From Alphaproteobacteria bacterium (lineage in GTDB: Bacteria; Pseudomonadota; Alphaproteobacteria; Micavibrionales; Micavibrionaceae): a stretch of 64,000 bases of DNA. The DNA lies in NCBI GenBank assembly GCA_021775965.1, contig JAJFGV010000043.1, positions 62,001 to 126,000 on the forward strand, read 5' to 3'. Position numbers and translations under genes: made by a program. The notes under the pieces were generated by a model. That model did not search any database and was not told the DNA's origin. It worked only from the letters and a program-made list of their open reading frames with translations. Numbering within the stretch: position 1 is the stretch's first letter; each line of letters begins with the position of its first letter. Below are positions 54,055-62,856 of this stretch, piece by piece.

Positions 54055-56535
54055 ATGGCCCAGGCCCGCATTATCAAGCACCGCAGCACCCGCAAACGTG
54101 GACGCAAAAAGAAAAGCCCGGCGCTTTCTTTCCTTCCTGATTTTGTTCAGGCTTTCGCCGCGCGGCGCTTTGTCGACATCATGGCCGGACTTCTTTTTAT
54201 AGCGGGAATTTTTATTCTCCTGGCGCTTTTTAGCTATAACCACAATGATCCGTCCTGGAACACCGCCAGCGCGCAAGGCCAGGATATTGCCAACTGGGCT
54301 GGCGCACCGGGAGCCGGGATTGCTGATTTATTCCTCCAGACACTTGGCGGCGGTGGTTTCATTATCGGCGTGGTTCTTGGCATATGGGGCATTCGTATGT
54401 TCCGCCGCCATTTGCTGGCGCCGTTATGGACGCGTGTCGTTAGTTTGATGATCTCCACGATCTGTAGCGCCACCGCGCTGGCCCAGATCCCGGCCGGGGA
54501 CTGGATGGTTCATCCTTATCTGGGGAGCAGCGTCGGTACAATTATCATGGGCCATATCGTTTCCCTTGTGCAAAGCTTTGGTTCCGGCTGGGGCGCGGCA
54601 GTGATAGCACTTGTGGCTGGCGTGATTGCTGTTGCCACCTTGCTACATGCCTGCGCGGTGACACGCGATGAAATTTTGTTCACTTTCTACACGGCGCGGC
54701 ACTGGATATTAACCGGCGCTTTGTTCGGACTGGGTCTCTGCCGGCATTTTTACGCCTGGCTACGTCATTACAACGACCCGCAATATGCAATGCCGAAAAT
54801 GCAGTTTTTTGATAAGTTTCAAAAGCCACAAACCAGAAAAGAACCTGTTATCAGCGGGCTGGAAAACTACGCACCACCACCGCAAACGCCCCCACAAGCC
54901 CCTGCAGCCAAAACACCGCCAACCATTCCGGTTGTTACGCCTGCACGGGCAAACCCACAGCAACAGGCAGCTCCGGCGGATACGCAGCAGCGCTTTGCGC
55001 TGTCGGATACCGGCGAATGGGAGTTCCCACCGCATACTCTTATCCAAGACCCTCCGGCAGAAGTGCTTGATTCCGTACCGAGTGAAGATGTTTTGCGCAA
55101 GAATGCAGAATTGCTACAGAACGTGCTGGCTGATTTCAATATTCAGGGTGATATCGTCAGTATTCATCCCGGTCCGGTGGTCACGCTGTATGAGCTTGAA
55201 CCTGCGCCGGGCGTAAAGACCTCGCGCGTGATTTCGCTGAGCGATGATATTGCCCGCTCTATGTCCGCTGTTTCAGTGCGTTGCGCCGTTGTGCCAGGCC
55301 GCAATGTGATCGGCATTGAGCTGCCTAACACGACCCGCCAAATTGTCTATATGCGTGAACTTCTGGCGTCAGGGCTTTTTGAGAAGACCAAGGCAAAACT
55401 CCCGCTCATCCTGGGTAAGGATATAGGTGGCCAGCCAATTTTGGCCGATTTGGCCAAGATGCCACATCTTTTGGTTGCCGGTACGACCGGCTCCGGGAAA
55501 TCGGTGGCGGTGAATACGATGCTGATGTCTTTATTGTTCTGCCTGTCGCCGGAAAAATGCCGTTTGATTATGATCGATCCGAAGATGTTAGAATTGTCTG
55601 TTTATGACGATATTCCGCATTTGCTTTCGCCTGTGGTGACGGAGCCGGGCAAGGCCGTTGTTGCCTTGAAATGGGCCGTTCAGGAGATGGAGGAGCGCTA
55701 CCGTGCGATGTCAAAGCTCGGTGTAAGGAATATTGAAGGCTATAACGAACGTTTAGCCGAAGCCCGTAAGAAGGGCGAAGATTTGATGCGCAAGATCCAG
55801 ACCGGGTTCGATCCGGAAACCGGCAAGCCGATTTATGAAGAGCAGCCGATGGATCTGACAGAATTGCCTTACATAGTGATTGTGGTTGATGAGTTTGCCG
55901 ATCTGATGCTGGTTGCCGGGAAGGATGTCGAAAGCGCAATCCAGCGTTTGGCGCAGATGGCACGCGCGGCAGGCATTCATTTGATCATGGCAACGCAAAG
56001 ACCATCGGTCGATGTGATTACCGGCGTGATCAAGGCCAATTTCCCAACACGGATCAGCTTTCAGGTTACGTCAAAGATTGATAGCCGCACGATTTTGGGC
56101 GATGGCGGCGCCGAGCAGCTTCTGGGTATGGGCGATATGCTTTATATGGCGCCAGGAGGAAGAATTACACGCGTTCACGGACCATTTGTCTCTGATGGTG
56201 AGGTTGAAGACGTTGTTAACTTCCTCAAAGCACAAAGCGAACCGGCCTATATTGACAGCGTGACGGAAGCATCGGATTTCGGTGACAGCGAAGTGATGAA
56301 CGCCATGTTCGGTGAAGGCGAGGGAGGCTCGAATGTGGACGAGCTGTATGATCAAGCCGTAGCGCTGGTCGCGCGCGAAGGCAAGGCCTCAACCAGCTTT
56401 GTGCAGCGTTACCTGCAGATCGGTTATAACCGCGCCGCACGCATCGTCGAGGAAATGGAACGCCAAGGCGTTATCAGCCCCGCAAGCGCGACCGGCAAAC
56501 GCACTGTGTTGATTCAAGATTTCAGTGATGTTTAG
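54055..56535 (+). CDS. ftsK: DNA translocase FtsK
   Basis: An 826-residue FtsK/SpoIIIE protein for chromosome dimer resolution and septum clearance. Four membrane segments lie in the first 190 residues, then a Pro/Gln-rich linker (about 260-330). The motor has Walker A GTTGSGKS at about 477-484 and Walker [13 protein letters not shown] near 605-615. The C-terminal gamma winged-helix domain ([20 protein letters not shown], then [10 protein letters not shown]) recognises polar KOPS-like sequences. The ATG at 54055 is preferred because the family N-terminus begins there; an upstream ATG at 53968 adds 29 atypical residues. Confidence 0.94.
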   Translation: MAQARIIKHRSTRKRGRKKKSPALSFLPDFVQAFAARRFVDIMAGLLFIAGIFILLALFSYNHNDPSWNTASAQGQDIANWAGAPGAGIADLFLQTLGGGGFIIGVVLGIWGIRMFRRHLLAPLWTRVVSLMISTICSATALAQIPAGDWMVHPYLGSSVGTIIMGHIVSLVQSFGSGWGAAVIALVAGVIAVATLLHACAVTRDEILFTFYTARHWILTGALFGLGLCRHFYAWLRHYNDPQYAMPKMQFFDKFQKPQTRKEPVISGLENYAPPPQTPPQAPAAKTPPTIPVVTPARANPQQQAAPADTQQRFALSDTGEWEFPPHTLIQDPPAEVLDSVPSEDVLRKNAELLQNVLADFNIQGDIVSIHPGPVVTLYELEPAPGVKTSRVISLSDDIARSMSAVSVRCAVVPGRNVIGIELPNTTRQIVYMRELLASGLFEKTKAKLPLILGKDIGGQPILADLAKMPHLLVAGTTGSGKSVAVNTMLMSLLFCLSPEKCRLIMIDPKMLELSVYDDIPHLLSPVVTEPGKAVVALKWAVQEMEERYRAMSKLGVRNIEGYNERLAEARKKGEDLMRKIQTGFDPETGKPIYEEQPMDLTELPYIVIVVDEFADLMLVAGKDVESAIQRLAQMARAAGIHLIMATQRPSVDVITGVIKANFPTRISFQVTSKIDSRTILGDGGAEQLLGMGDMLYMAPGGRITRVHGPFVSDGEVEDVVNFLKAQSEPAYIDSVTEASDFGDSEVMNAMFGEGEGGSNVDELYDQAVALVAREGKASTSFVQRYLQIGYNRAARIVEEMERQGVISPASATGKRTVLIQDFSDV

Positions 56536-56538
56536 AGA

Positions 56539-57456
56539 ATGAACTGGTCCGGCGATATTATTATTGAAATTATTCCGCTCTATATTATCAGCCTGATTGG
56601 CTATGTAACTGGTCGGTTTTGCACAATCGATATTAAGACCATTACAACGTTAACGATTTTTGTTATTTCGCCGATTGTTTTTATGCTGACTATTTCCAAA
56701 CTGGATTTTTCAGCCGGCGCTATTGTAGCCCCTCTGGCAATTTTCGCCGTCGCCACGGCACTGGCTGCCATTGTTTTAAAAATAACGTCTTTTTACCTTG
56801 ATAAAAAAACGCCCTATCTGGCGGCGCTGGCAACAGGAACCAATAACTGGGGTTATTTCGGCCTACCAATCGCTTTCGCTGTGCTAGAGCCGGAAATGGT
56901 TGCGGCTTATATCATGATCGGCTTTGGCCTGCAGCTTTTTGAAAATTCGCTGGGCATTTACTACGTCTCACGCGGAACAAAATCTCCGAAAGAAAGCTTT
57001 AAGAATATGTTCCGCTATCCGGTCATCTATGCGATCGCCGCCGGGCTGCTTCTCAGCTTCATTGATTACGACCTGCCGCAGACCGGCGAAAAATTCCTGA
57101 CCCTGTTCAAGGGCGCTTACACTGTTTTAGGTATGATGATGATCGGCCTTGGCCTTGCTGCGCTTGACCGCTTTCGTATCGATATGCCTTTTACACTTAG
57201 TATATTTGCCATCCGCTTTGCCATCTGGCCTGCATTGGCCTGCCTGATGATCTGGGCGGACCAGCATATTGGCCTGTTAGGGTCACAATATTATAAGCCG
57301 CTTTTGCTTTTTTCCGTGATGCCTGTGGGCGCCAATAATATTGCTTTCGCAGCGCAGTTTGACATGTACCCCGGGAAAGCATCGATTGCCGTTTTGCTTT
57401 CGACGCTGTTTGCAGCGCTGTATATCCCCTTCGCTATATGGTTTTTTGGTCTTTAA
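56539..57456 (+). CDS. AEC family membrane transporter
   Basis: A 305-residue auxin-efflux-carrier-type permease with about ten hydrophobic segments. The N-terminus (IIPLYIISLIGYVTGRF) and TGTNNWGYFGLPIAFAVL are typical of bacterial AEC proteins, which carry malate, other dicarboxylates or related solutes. The substrate is unknown. It follows ftsK by 3 bases and may share its transcript. Confidence 0.85.
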   Translation: MNWSGDIIIEIIPLYIISLIGYVTGRFCTIDIKTITTLTIFVISPIVFMLTISKLDFSAGAIVAPLAIFAVATALAAIVLKITSFYLDKKTPYLAALATGTNNWGYFGLPIAFAVLEPEMVAAYIMIGFGLQLFENSLGIYYVSRGTKSPKESFKNMFRYPVIYAIAAGLLLSFIDYDLPQTGEKFLTLFKGAYTVLGMMMIGLGLAALDRFRIDMPFTLSIFAIRFAIWPALACLMIWADQHIGLLGSQYYKPLLLFSVMPVGANNIAFAAQFDMYPGKASIAVLLSTLFAALYIPFAIWFFGL

Positions 57457-57543
57457 TGTTAAAAAACCGCAGGTTTTCCTTGTGAAGTACCGTATAAAGA
57501 ATATATCTGTAATAATCTTATGAATGAACGATACGGAAAAAAC

Positions 57544-58167
57544 ATGAAACCCTTTTTCTACGCTATTTTATTTACGTTTTTGGCCCTGACGCCGCAAAGC
57601 CATGTTGTGGCGGCGGGTGATGCGCAGGCGCAGGACGTCAAAAAGGTTGAGCGCTATTTGCAGGACCTTAAAACCGCGCGGGCGCGATTTGTCCAGACCA
57701 CCCATGATGGCGGACAATTTGTCGGCACATTTTATCTTGAGCGCCCCGGCAAGCTGCGTTTTGAATATGATCCGCCGAATGAGGATTTCGTCGTCGCCGA
57801 CGGGTTCTTTATCTATTTCTATGACGCGGAATTGGGTGCGCAAACCAACGCGCCCATCGGGCAGACCATGGCTGATTTCTTTCTGCGCAAGGATCTGGAG
57901 CTGGGCGGTGACGTGACAGTTAAAAATGTCGAGCGCAATGAAGAATTTTTGATGGTTGAGCTGGCCCAGAAAGAAGACCCGGAAGCGGGTTCTCTCACGC
58001 TGGCGTTTAGTGAAGAGCCGATGACCCTCAAGAAATGGCGGGTGGTAGACCCGCAAGGGCTGATCACCGAAGTGGAGCTGTTTTATCTTAAGACCGGCAT
58101 CAAACATCCGAGTGATTTGTTTGCCTATTTCAACCCCAATAGCGGCAAGCCAAGCTATAACGAGTAA
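57544..58167 (+). CDS. lolA: Outer-membrane lipoprotein carrier LolA
   Basis: A 207-residue periplasmic LolA-like protein. A signal peptide ends near VVAAGD, and the mature part shows VERYLQDLKTARARFVQTTH, GTFYLERPGKLRFEYDPPNE and FVVADGFFIYFYDAEL. LolA accepts lipoproteins from LolCDE and delivers them to the outer membrane. The start at 57544 is preferred because of GGAAAA just upstream; an in-frame ATG at 57520 adds eight residues. recR begins 7 bases after it. Confidence 0.9.
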   Translation: MKPFFYAILFTFLALTPQSHVVAAGDAQAQDVKKVERYLQDLKTARARFVQTTHDGGQFVGTFYLERPGKLRFEYDPPNEDFVVADGFFIYFYDAELGAQTNAPIGQTMADFFLRKDLELGGDVTVKNVERNEEFLMVELAQKEDPEAGSLTLAFSEEPMTLKKWRVVDPQGLITEVELFYLKTGIKHPSDLFAYFNPNSGKPSYNE

Positions 58168-58174
58168 ATAAGCC

Positions 58175-58771
58175 ATGCATAATGACGGCCCGCTTGACCA
58201 TTTGATCCGCATGCTTTCCGGCCTGCCGGGTTTGGGCAATAGATCGGCACGGCGGATTGCTCTGCATCTTTTGGACAAGCGCGGAACGTCTATGCTACCG
58301 CTAGCCAAGGCCTTGCAAACGGCTGCCGAAAACGTCAAGGATTGCAATATCTGCGGCAATCTTGACATGCGCGACCCTTGCTCTATCTGTTGCGATCACA
58401 AACGCGAGCAAAACAAAATCTGCGTTGTGGCGCGGGTCAGTGATGTCTGGGCGATTGAACGTACGCACGCGTATAAAGGCCTTTACCATGTTCTTGGCGG
58501 TTTATTGTCAGCACTGGACGGGATCGGGCCGGAGGAATTGCGGCTGCACAAATTGATCGAGCGTAGTGAAGCGGATAATTGCGAAGAAATTATCCTTGGC
58601 CTTAGCGCCACCGTTGATGGCCAGTCGACCGCCCATTACATTGCCGACCGGCTGGGTGGCAGCAACGTTCAAATCACACGTCTGGCCCATGGCGTGCCGG
58701 TGGGCGGTGAGCTGGATTACCTTGATGATGGCACCATCACCACCGCCCTGAAGTCCCGCAGCGCGGCCTAG
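58175..58771 (+). CDS. recR: Recombination protein RecR
   Basis: A 198-residue RecR of the RecFOR pathway. The helix-hairpin-helix region LIRMLSGLPGLGNRSARRIA is followed by the zinc finger CNICGNLDMRDPCSICC and a Toprim domain (VVARVSDVWAIERTHAYKGL, and YHVLGGLLSALDGIGPEEL). Length and motifs are standard. It follows lolA rather than dnaX. A 29-nt element shared with tadA's 3' end lies 35 bases after its stop. Confidence 0.96.
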   Translation: MHNDGPLDHLIRMLSGLPGLGNRSARRIALHLLDKRGTSMLPLAKALQTAAENVKDCNICGNLDMRDPCSICCDHKREQNKICVVARVSDVWAIERTHAYKGLYHVLGGLLSALDGIGPEELRLHKLIERSEADNCEEIILGLSATVDGQSTAHYIADRLGGSNVQITRLAHGVPVGGELDYLDDGTITTALKSRSAA

Positions 58772-58806
58772 AGCCGTTTCCAACCTTTTGATTTTATTAT
58801 TGAATC

Positions 58807-58835
58807 CAGCTTCGTAAGTTCGTTCCTCATTTTTT
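58807..58835 (+). repeat. 29-nt element downstream of recR (copy 2)
   Basis: CAGCTTCGTAAGTTCGTTCC followed by TCATTTTTT, identical over 29 bases to the minus strand of 14073-14101. It is in recR sense, 35 bases past the stop. It ends in T6 and is followed by G/C runs (AGGGAGGGGCCCCGGGGGG, 58836-58854) that abut the stop codon of the minus-strand gene. Confidence 0.75.
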
Positions 58836-58854
58836 AGGGAGGGGCCCCGGGGGG

Positions 58855-59190
58855 TTATTCTTTTTCAGAAATATAAACGCTGCCGTCTGTGCCAACACGC
58901 AAAATAGCCAGATGTGTGTTATGACCTGTGCGGTCACCGCCAATGGCAATATCGTAATAAACACCGGCGGGGAAATAGTGATCGGATGTTGTTGCCGTCA
59001 CGGTTGAGCCACCAAAATTGATATAAACAGGCACGTCAGCAAAAACACTGACCACTCTGGTATCAGCATCAAAGGCTGTTGTGTTACGCGCCGAAGAGGC
59101 ACCGGCACTAATTGTATGGGCGGCACTGCCTTTCAGGCGTAGCGCCGGAATAGGGTTATTGTCTGAATCCTGAGGTAGTAAAGTCGACAT
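58855..59190 (-). CDS. Hypothetical protein, beta-rich
   Basis: A 111-residue protein of unknown function, mostly beta-strand with Thr/Ala/Gly-rich composition (TLLPQDSDNN, LKGSAAHTISAGASSARNTT, ATTSDHYFPAGVYYDIAIGG). No cysteine, signal peptide or membrane segment. It resembles small phage- or surface-associated accessory proteins only in composition; no family is named. AGGAG lies six bases before the ATG at 59190, which decides this start over an ATG at 59196. Confidence 0.6.
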   Translation of the reverse strand: MSTLLPQDSDNNPIPALRLKGSAAHTISAGASSARNTTAFDADTRVVSVFADVPVYINFGGSTVTATTSDHYFPAGVYYDIAIGGDRTGHNTHLAILRVGTDGSVYISEKE

Positions 59191-59227
59191 CTTCATCTCC
59201 TGTAATGTTAGAAATTGATTTCAAAAT

Positions 59228-59252
59228 AAAAAACCCGCCAGAAGGCAGGTTA
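59228..59252 (-). terminator. Rho-independent terminator
   Basis: On the minus strand AACCTGCC, loop TTCT, GGCGGG and TTTTTT: a 6-bp stem with a G-U pair followed by six T. It lies about 130 bases past the end of the receiver-domain gene and upstream of the 58855 gene, so it separates the two. Confidence 0.75.
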
Positions 59253-59379
59253 ACTATAAGTTTAATTTAGGCGCAATTGTTGCGTTGATATTTATGAAAT
59301 ACAGCAAAAAGGCCCCAAAGTCAAGGACTTTATTCCTATATTATGTAAGACTCTGCAATGTCTGGTAAGTTCGCCCTAT

Positions 59380-60216
59380 TTAAGCCTGCTCGGCTGCTTT
59401 AGTTCCGTGCGTGATAACGTGCTCGACAAGTTTGGAGCCGATTGGCAAATCAACCAAAGTCACGCTGATTTCGACCTCAGCCGCTTCAGCAGAAACAATA
59501 TCACTATAGCCGCCAAGTTCTTCGGCAAAACGATTGGCGGCCTCCACCGGCTCGGTATCGTAGACAGGCCTTTGCAAAAGCAAGGCATATTCATATTTGG
59601 CCGTCTGGCCGATAATGTCACTTTGCCGACGCAGCGCGACAAGATACTGCGATAGCTTGGCGACAGCATAATCAGCCGCGTACGCCCCATCCATCTCTAA
59701 AATATTTTGATAATTGCTCATGGAAATAAAGAGCACAAAGGTCCGCTCTCCATAACGGTCCGCGCGATCTATGGCGGAGAGGAAAAGCTGGTTAAAGGCT
59801 GATTTGGCAATCACGCCACCCGCGCTGGGGAAATCTTCGGAATCATCGCCAATTCTCCTGACGAGAGAAAGCAGATGCGCTGCGTTCTTCATTTTTTGTT
59901 CAAGCGCTTCTGAATCCAGAGGCTTTGGCATGACATCATTGCAGCCTGCTTTGATCGCATCTTCACGCACGGCCCCTTCGGATGTCAGAATAATATAGGG
60001 ATAATGGCCAGCAGCGCGGCGCATATTAAGAATAACGGGCCGGGCGCTGGTCAGCGGACTGGGATCAATGAAGATAACATCATAATGCTCCTCTGCCAGC
60101 CGCTCTACCGCGTTGTTTTTGGCTTTTTCTGCAAAGACCTGATGGCCCAAGGACTCAAGCTTGGACTTGATCAGCTGCGTGGAAAGCTCATCTCCGTCAA
60201 CGACCAGTATTTTCAT
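59380..60216 (-). CDS. Receiver-domain protein with degenerate GGDEF-like domain
   Basis: A 278-residue protein. Residues 1-120 form a receiver domain (MKILVVDGDELSTQLIKSKL, phospho-acceptor Asp51 in VIFIDPSP, Lys98 in VMPKPL). A region at about 140-270 has the fold pattern of a diguanylate cyclase (AFNQLFLSAIDRADRYGERT, AVAKLSQYLVALRRQSDIIG), but GGDEF is replaced by AKYEY, so cyclase activity is not expected. It may bind a partner or nucleotide. The start at 60216 follows AAAGGGG. A terminator lies downstream. Confidence 0.75.
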   Translation of the reverse strand: MKILVVDGDELSTQLIKSKLESLGHQVFAEKAKNNAVERLAEEHYDVIFIDPSPLTSARPVILNMRRAAGHYPYIILTSEGAVREDAIKAGCNDVMPKPLDSEALEQKMKNAAHLLSLVRRIGDDSEDFPSAGGVIAKSAFNQLFLSAIDRADRYGERTFVLFISMSNYQNILEMDGAYAADYAVAKLSQYLVALRRQSDIIGQTAKYEYALLLQRPVYDTEPVEAANRFAEELGGYSDIVSAEAAEVEISVTLVDLPIGSKLVEHVITHGTKAAEQA

Positions 60217-60337
60217 TGTTTTGCCCCTTTTGTTAAGGCCTACTATAACAATATACTCAGTAACAGATTGCCTTATGATCCTTAATAAAAGCATAAAATG
60301 AAAGCATTAATTATAAAAGGCTCATTGCACCCTTCAT

Positions 60338-60366
60338 TTGACAATCCAGGTGGACTAAGTTACAGA
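60338..60366 (+). promoter_or_regulatory. Possible promoter of the tRNA-Leu gene
   Basis: TTGACA (60338-60343) with a 17-base spacer and TACAGA (60361-60366), 28 bases before the tRNA. The -35 is a full match, but the -10 matches only three of six. Confidence 0.45.
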
Positions 60367-60394
60367 GTTTCCTACTGTTTTAAGTGCTTTAAGA

Positions 60395-60481
60395 GCCCAG
60401 GTGGCGGAATTGGTAGACGCGCTACGTTCAGGTCGTAGTTCTCGTAAGGGAGTGAAGGTTCAAGTCCTTTCCTGGGCACCA
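60395..60481 (+). tRNA. tRNA-Leu (anticodon CAG)
   Basis: An 87-base class II tRNA with encoded CCA. The acceptor arms GCCCAGG (60395-60401) and CCTGGGC (60471-60477) pair fully, followed by A and CCA. The anticodon stem CTACG/CGTAG encloses TTCAGGT, giving CAG, which reads CUG leucine codons. The long variable arm (TCTCGTAAGGGAG region) and the T loop GGTTCAAGTCC are typical of leucine tRNA. Confidence 0.97.
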
Positions 60482-60509
60482 TCCAAATGCGCAAAGATAA
60501 GGTTTTATT

Positions 60510-61121
60510 ATGAGCATTACACTACACAAAGGCGATTTACCCGATAATCTCGATCTGGGATCAGTGGTTGCTGTCGACAGCGAAACGATGGGGCTTAACC
60601 CCCTGCGGGATCGTTTGTGCCTGGTGCAGCTTTCTTCCGGTGACGGCAATGCCCATCTGGTGCAGCTTGAAAAAGGCCAATATGACGCGCCGAATTTAAA
60701 GGCGCTGCTGTCTGATACAAAGATCCTCAAGATATTTCATTTCGCCCGTTTTGATCTCGCCGCTATCAAGGCGTATCTTGGTGTCGATTGCGGTCCGGTT
60801 TACTGTACGCGTACGGCCTCGAAATTATGCCGCACCTATACTGACAAGCATGGCCTGCGTGATGTCTGCAAACACTTCCTCGGCATTGATCTGAACAAGC
60901 AGCAACAATCTTCAGACTGGGGCGCGCCGGAGCTTTCAAAGGAACAGCAAGCCTATGCCGCCAGTGATGTTTATCACCTCCACGCCCTCATGGAAAAATT
61001 CGACGAAATCCTGAAGCGCGAAGGACGGATGGAATTGGCACAATCCTGTTTCAACTTCCTGCAAACGCGCGCGGAGCTTGATCTTGCCGGCTGGGCCGAT
61101 ACCGATATTTTCGAGCATTAG
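60510..61121 (+). CDS. Ribonuclease D-like 3'-5' exonuclease
   Basis: A 203-residue DEDD-type exonuclease without the C-terminal HRDC domain of full RNase D. Motifs are Exo I AVDSETMGLN (Asp23, Glu25), Exo II FHFARFDLAAI and Exo III YAASDVYHLHAL. It should trim RNA 3' ends; its place just after a tRNA gene and before kdsD is common in alphaproteobacteria. The short form is the alphaproteobacterial type. Confidence 0.9.
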   Translation: MSITLHKGDLPDNLDLGSVVAVDSETMGLNPLRDRLCLVQLSSGDGNAHLVQLEKGQYDAPNLKALLSDTKILKIFHFARFDLAAIKAYLGVDCGPVYCTRTASKLCRTYTDKHGLRDVCKHFLGIDLNKQQQSSDWGAPELSKEQQAYAASDVYHLHALMEKFDEILKREGRMELAQSCFNFLQTRAELDLAGWADTDIFEH

Positions 61122-61136
61122 GATGAGCATTGGGAC

Positions 61137-62150
61137 ATGGGCGCTTTGACAAAAAAGAAAAGCGAAAGCAATACAGATCAGGATTTGGGCACAGCCATAC
61201 GGGCTTTGGAAACCGAAGCCGACGGACTTTTAAAACTCGCCAAATCTATAGATTCCCGTTTTGCAGATGCCATCACGGCCATTCATGACATGAAAAGCAG
61301 CGGCATTCAGGGCCGCCTGATTGTTGCCGGTATCGGCAAAAGCGGCCATGTCGCGCGCAAGATTGCCGCAACATTGGCATCGACCGGCACGCCGTCCTAT
61401 TTCGTTCATCCCGGTGAAGCCAGCCATGGTGATATGGGCATGATCACGAGCAACGATATTGTGCTGATGCTATCCAATTCGGGTGAAAATTCCGAGCTGT
61501 CTGATTTGATCCATTACACGCGCCGCTACAGCATTCATCTCATCGCCATGACGAGCAACGCACAAAGTACACTCGCGCAACATGCTGATACCTGTTTGTT
61601 GCTGCCCGATGTCCCCGAAGCCTGCCCCAACGGTCTGGCACCCACCACATCGACGACGATGATGATGGCGCTGGGTGACGCACTGGCCGTGGCATTGCTG
61701 GAGCGTATGGGCCTAACCAAAGAACAATACAAAGTCTTTCATCCGGGCGGAAAATTGGGCCAAAAACTGATGAAGGTTTCAGAGCTTATGATTGCCTATG
61801 ACGCACTTCCAATCGTAGCGCCAACTGCAAAAATGGACGAAGTTATATTGGTCTTGAGCGAAAAAAACCTTGGTTCGGTTTTGGTTGTCGATGATAAAGG
61901 CAACCTCAAAGGAATTGTTACGGATGGCGATCTCAAAAGACATATGGCACCTGATCTTTTGCAAAAATCTGTCACCGATGTCATGACAAGCGGACCAAAA
62001 TCAATCGAACGTGATGCGCTGGCCGTCGAAGCTTTGGACATGATGACAAAAAAACCGGGACATTATCTGACCAGTCTTATTGTCACGGATGATGGAAAAC
62101 TGGCCGGGATGATCCGTTTGCAGGATTGTCTCCAGGCCGGGATTGCCTGA
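61137..62150 (+). CDS. kdsD: Arabinose-5-phosphate isomerase (KdsD/KpsF/GutQ)
   Basis: A 337-residue isomerase producing arabinose 5-phosphate for Kdo synthesis. A sugar-isomerase SIS domain (GRLIVAGIGKSGHVARKIAA, SNSGENSELSDLIHY) and two CBS domains (about 210-265 and 275-335; LGSVLVVDDKGNLKGIVTDG) are visible. The metal-type histidines HPGEASHGDMGM and FHPGGKLGQKL are present. It begins the LPS run with lptC, lptA and lptB and supplies Kdo for the LPS these export. Confidence 0.94.
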   Translation: MGALTKKKSESNTDQDLGTAIRALETEADGLLKLAKSIDSRFADAITAIHDMKSSGIQGRLIVAGIGKSGHVARKIAATLASTGTPSYFVHPGEASHGDMGMITSNDIVLMLSNSGENSELSDLIHYTRRYSIHLIAMTSNAQSTLAQHADTCLLLPDVPEACPNGLAPTTSTTMMMALGDALAVALLERMGLTKEQYKVFHPGGKLGQKLMKVSELMIAYDALPIVAPTAKMDEVILVLSEKNLGSVLVVDDKGNLKGIVTDGDLKRHMAPDLLQKSVTDVMTSGPKSIERDALAVEALDMMTKKPGHYLTSLIVTDDGKLAGMIRLQDCLQAGIA

Positions 62151-62157
62151 GGTTATC

Positions 62158-62856
62158 ATGGATGACGAAGAGCATATCGCCTCTGACTGGATGCACAAAA
62201 AACTAGGAACGCAGGAGCGGCGGGAACGCCTCGCGGCACCGCCAAAAGAGCGCAAAAGCTATAACCAGAGTTACTCTAAATTCGTGCGCTGGATGCGGCT
62301 TGTTCTACCGCTTACAGCGATAATTATAGTTGCGGTTGTTTTTACCTGGACCAACATGGAAGAAGAAATCGCCATTCCCATTCAACAGCAGACCACGACA
62401 GAAAAAGACATCGGCAAAAATGAACTGGTCAATCCGCGCTTTGAAAGCACGGATGAAAACAAGCAGCCCTATACGGTCACCGCGCAGCGTGCCATTCAGG
62501 GCAAAGAAGATGAAAAACTGATGATCCTGGAGCAGCCCGTTGCCGATATGCTTTTAAACAGTGGCAACTGGATTGCAATGGAGGCCGACAAAGGCGCGTA
62601 TCATCAGGAAACACAAAAACTTTTGCTCGAAGGCCATGTTAAATTGTTTCATGACGAAGGTTACCAAATGGAAACGGCGAAGCTCCACGTTGATGTCGAG
62701 CAAAGCCTGGCCTGGTCTGACGATGATGTGTATGGACAGGGACCGGCCGGAACATTAGAGGCCAAGGGACTTAAGGCCAACAACGAAAATGGCCGCGTGG
62801 TTTTTACCGGCCCAGCCAAGCTGGTTCTCAACAGCACAATTAAGGATTTGAATTAA
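62158..62856 (+). CDS. lptC: LPS export periplasmic protein LptC
   Basis: A 232-residue LptC-type protein: a cytoplasmic N-terminus of about 44 residues, one membrane helix (about 45-65, LVLPLTAIIIVAVVFTW), then a beta-jellyroll domain with ENKQPYTVTAQRAIQGKEDE and MLLNSGNWIAMEADKG. The helix-plus-domain plan and the gene order identify it despite low sequence conservation of the family. The start at 62158 (ATG) lies 7 bases after the kdsD stop; an in-frame TTG at 62143 is possible. Its stop overlaps the lptA start. Confidence 0.88.
   Translation: MDDEEHIASDWMHKKLGTQERRERLAAPPKERKSYNQSYSKFVRWMRLVLPLTAIIIVAVVFTWTNMEEEIAIPIQQQTTTEKDIGKNELVNPRFESTDENKQPYTVTAQRAIQGKEDEKLMILEQPVADMLLNSGNWIAMEADKGAYHQETQKLLLEGHVKLFHDEGYQMETAKLHVDVEQSLAWSDDDVYGQGPAGTLEAKGLKANNENGRVVFTGPAKLVLNSTIKDLN

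Noticed and set aside
57461-57479. Hairpin AAAACC-GCA-GGTTTT as terminator of the AEC gene
   Set aside because: The stem is weak in G/C and only a short T-run belongs to the stem itself; not convincing.
59407-59655. Plus-strand frame opposite the receiver protein
   Set aside because: Antisense frame of a gene with a clear receiver domain.
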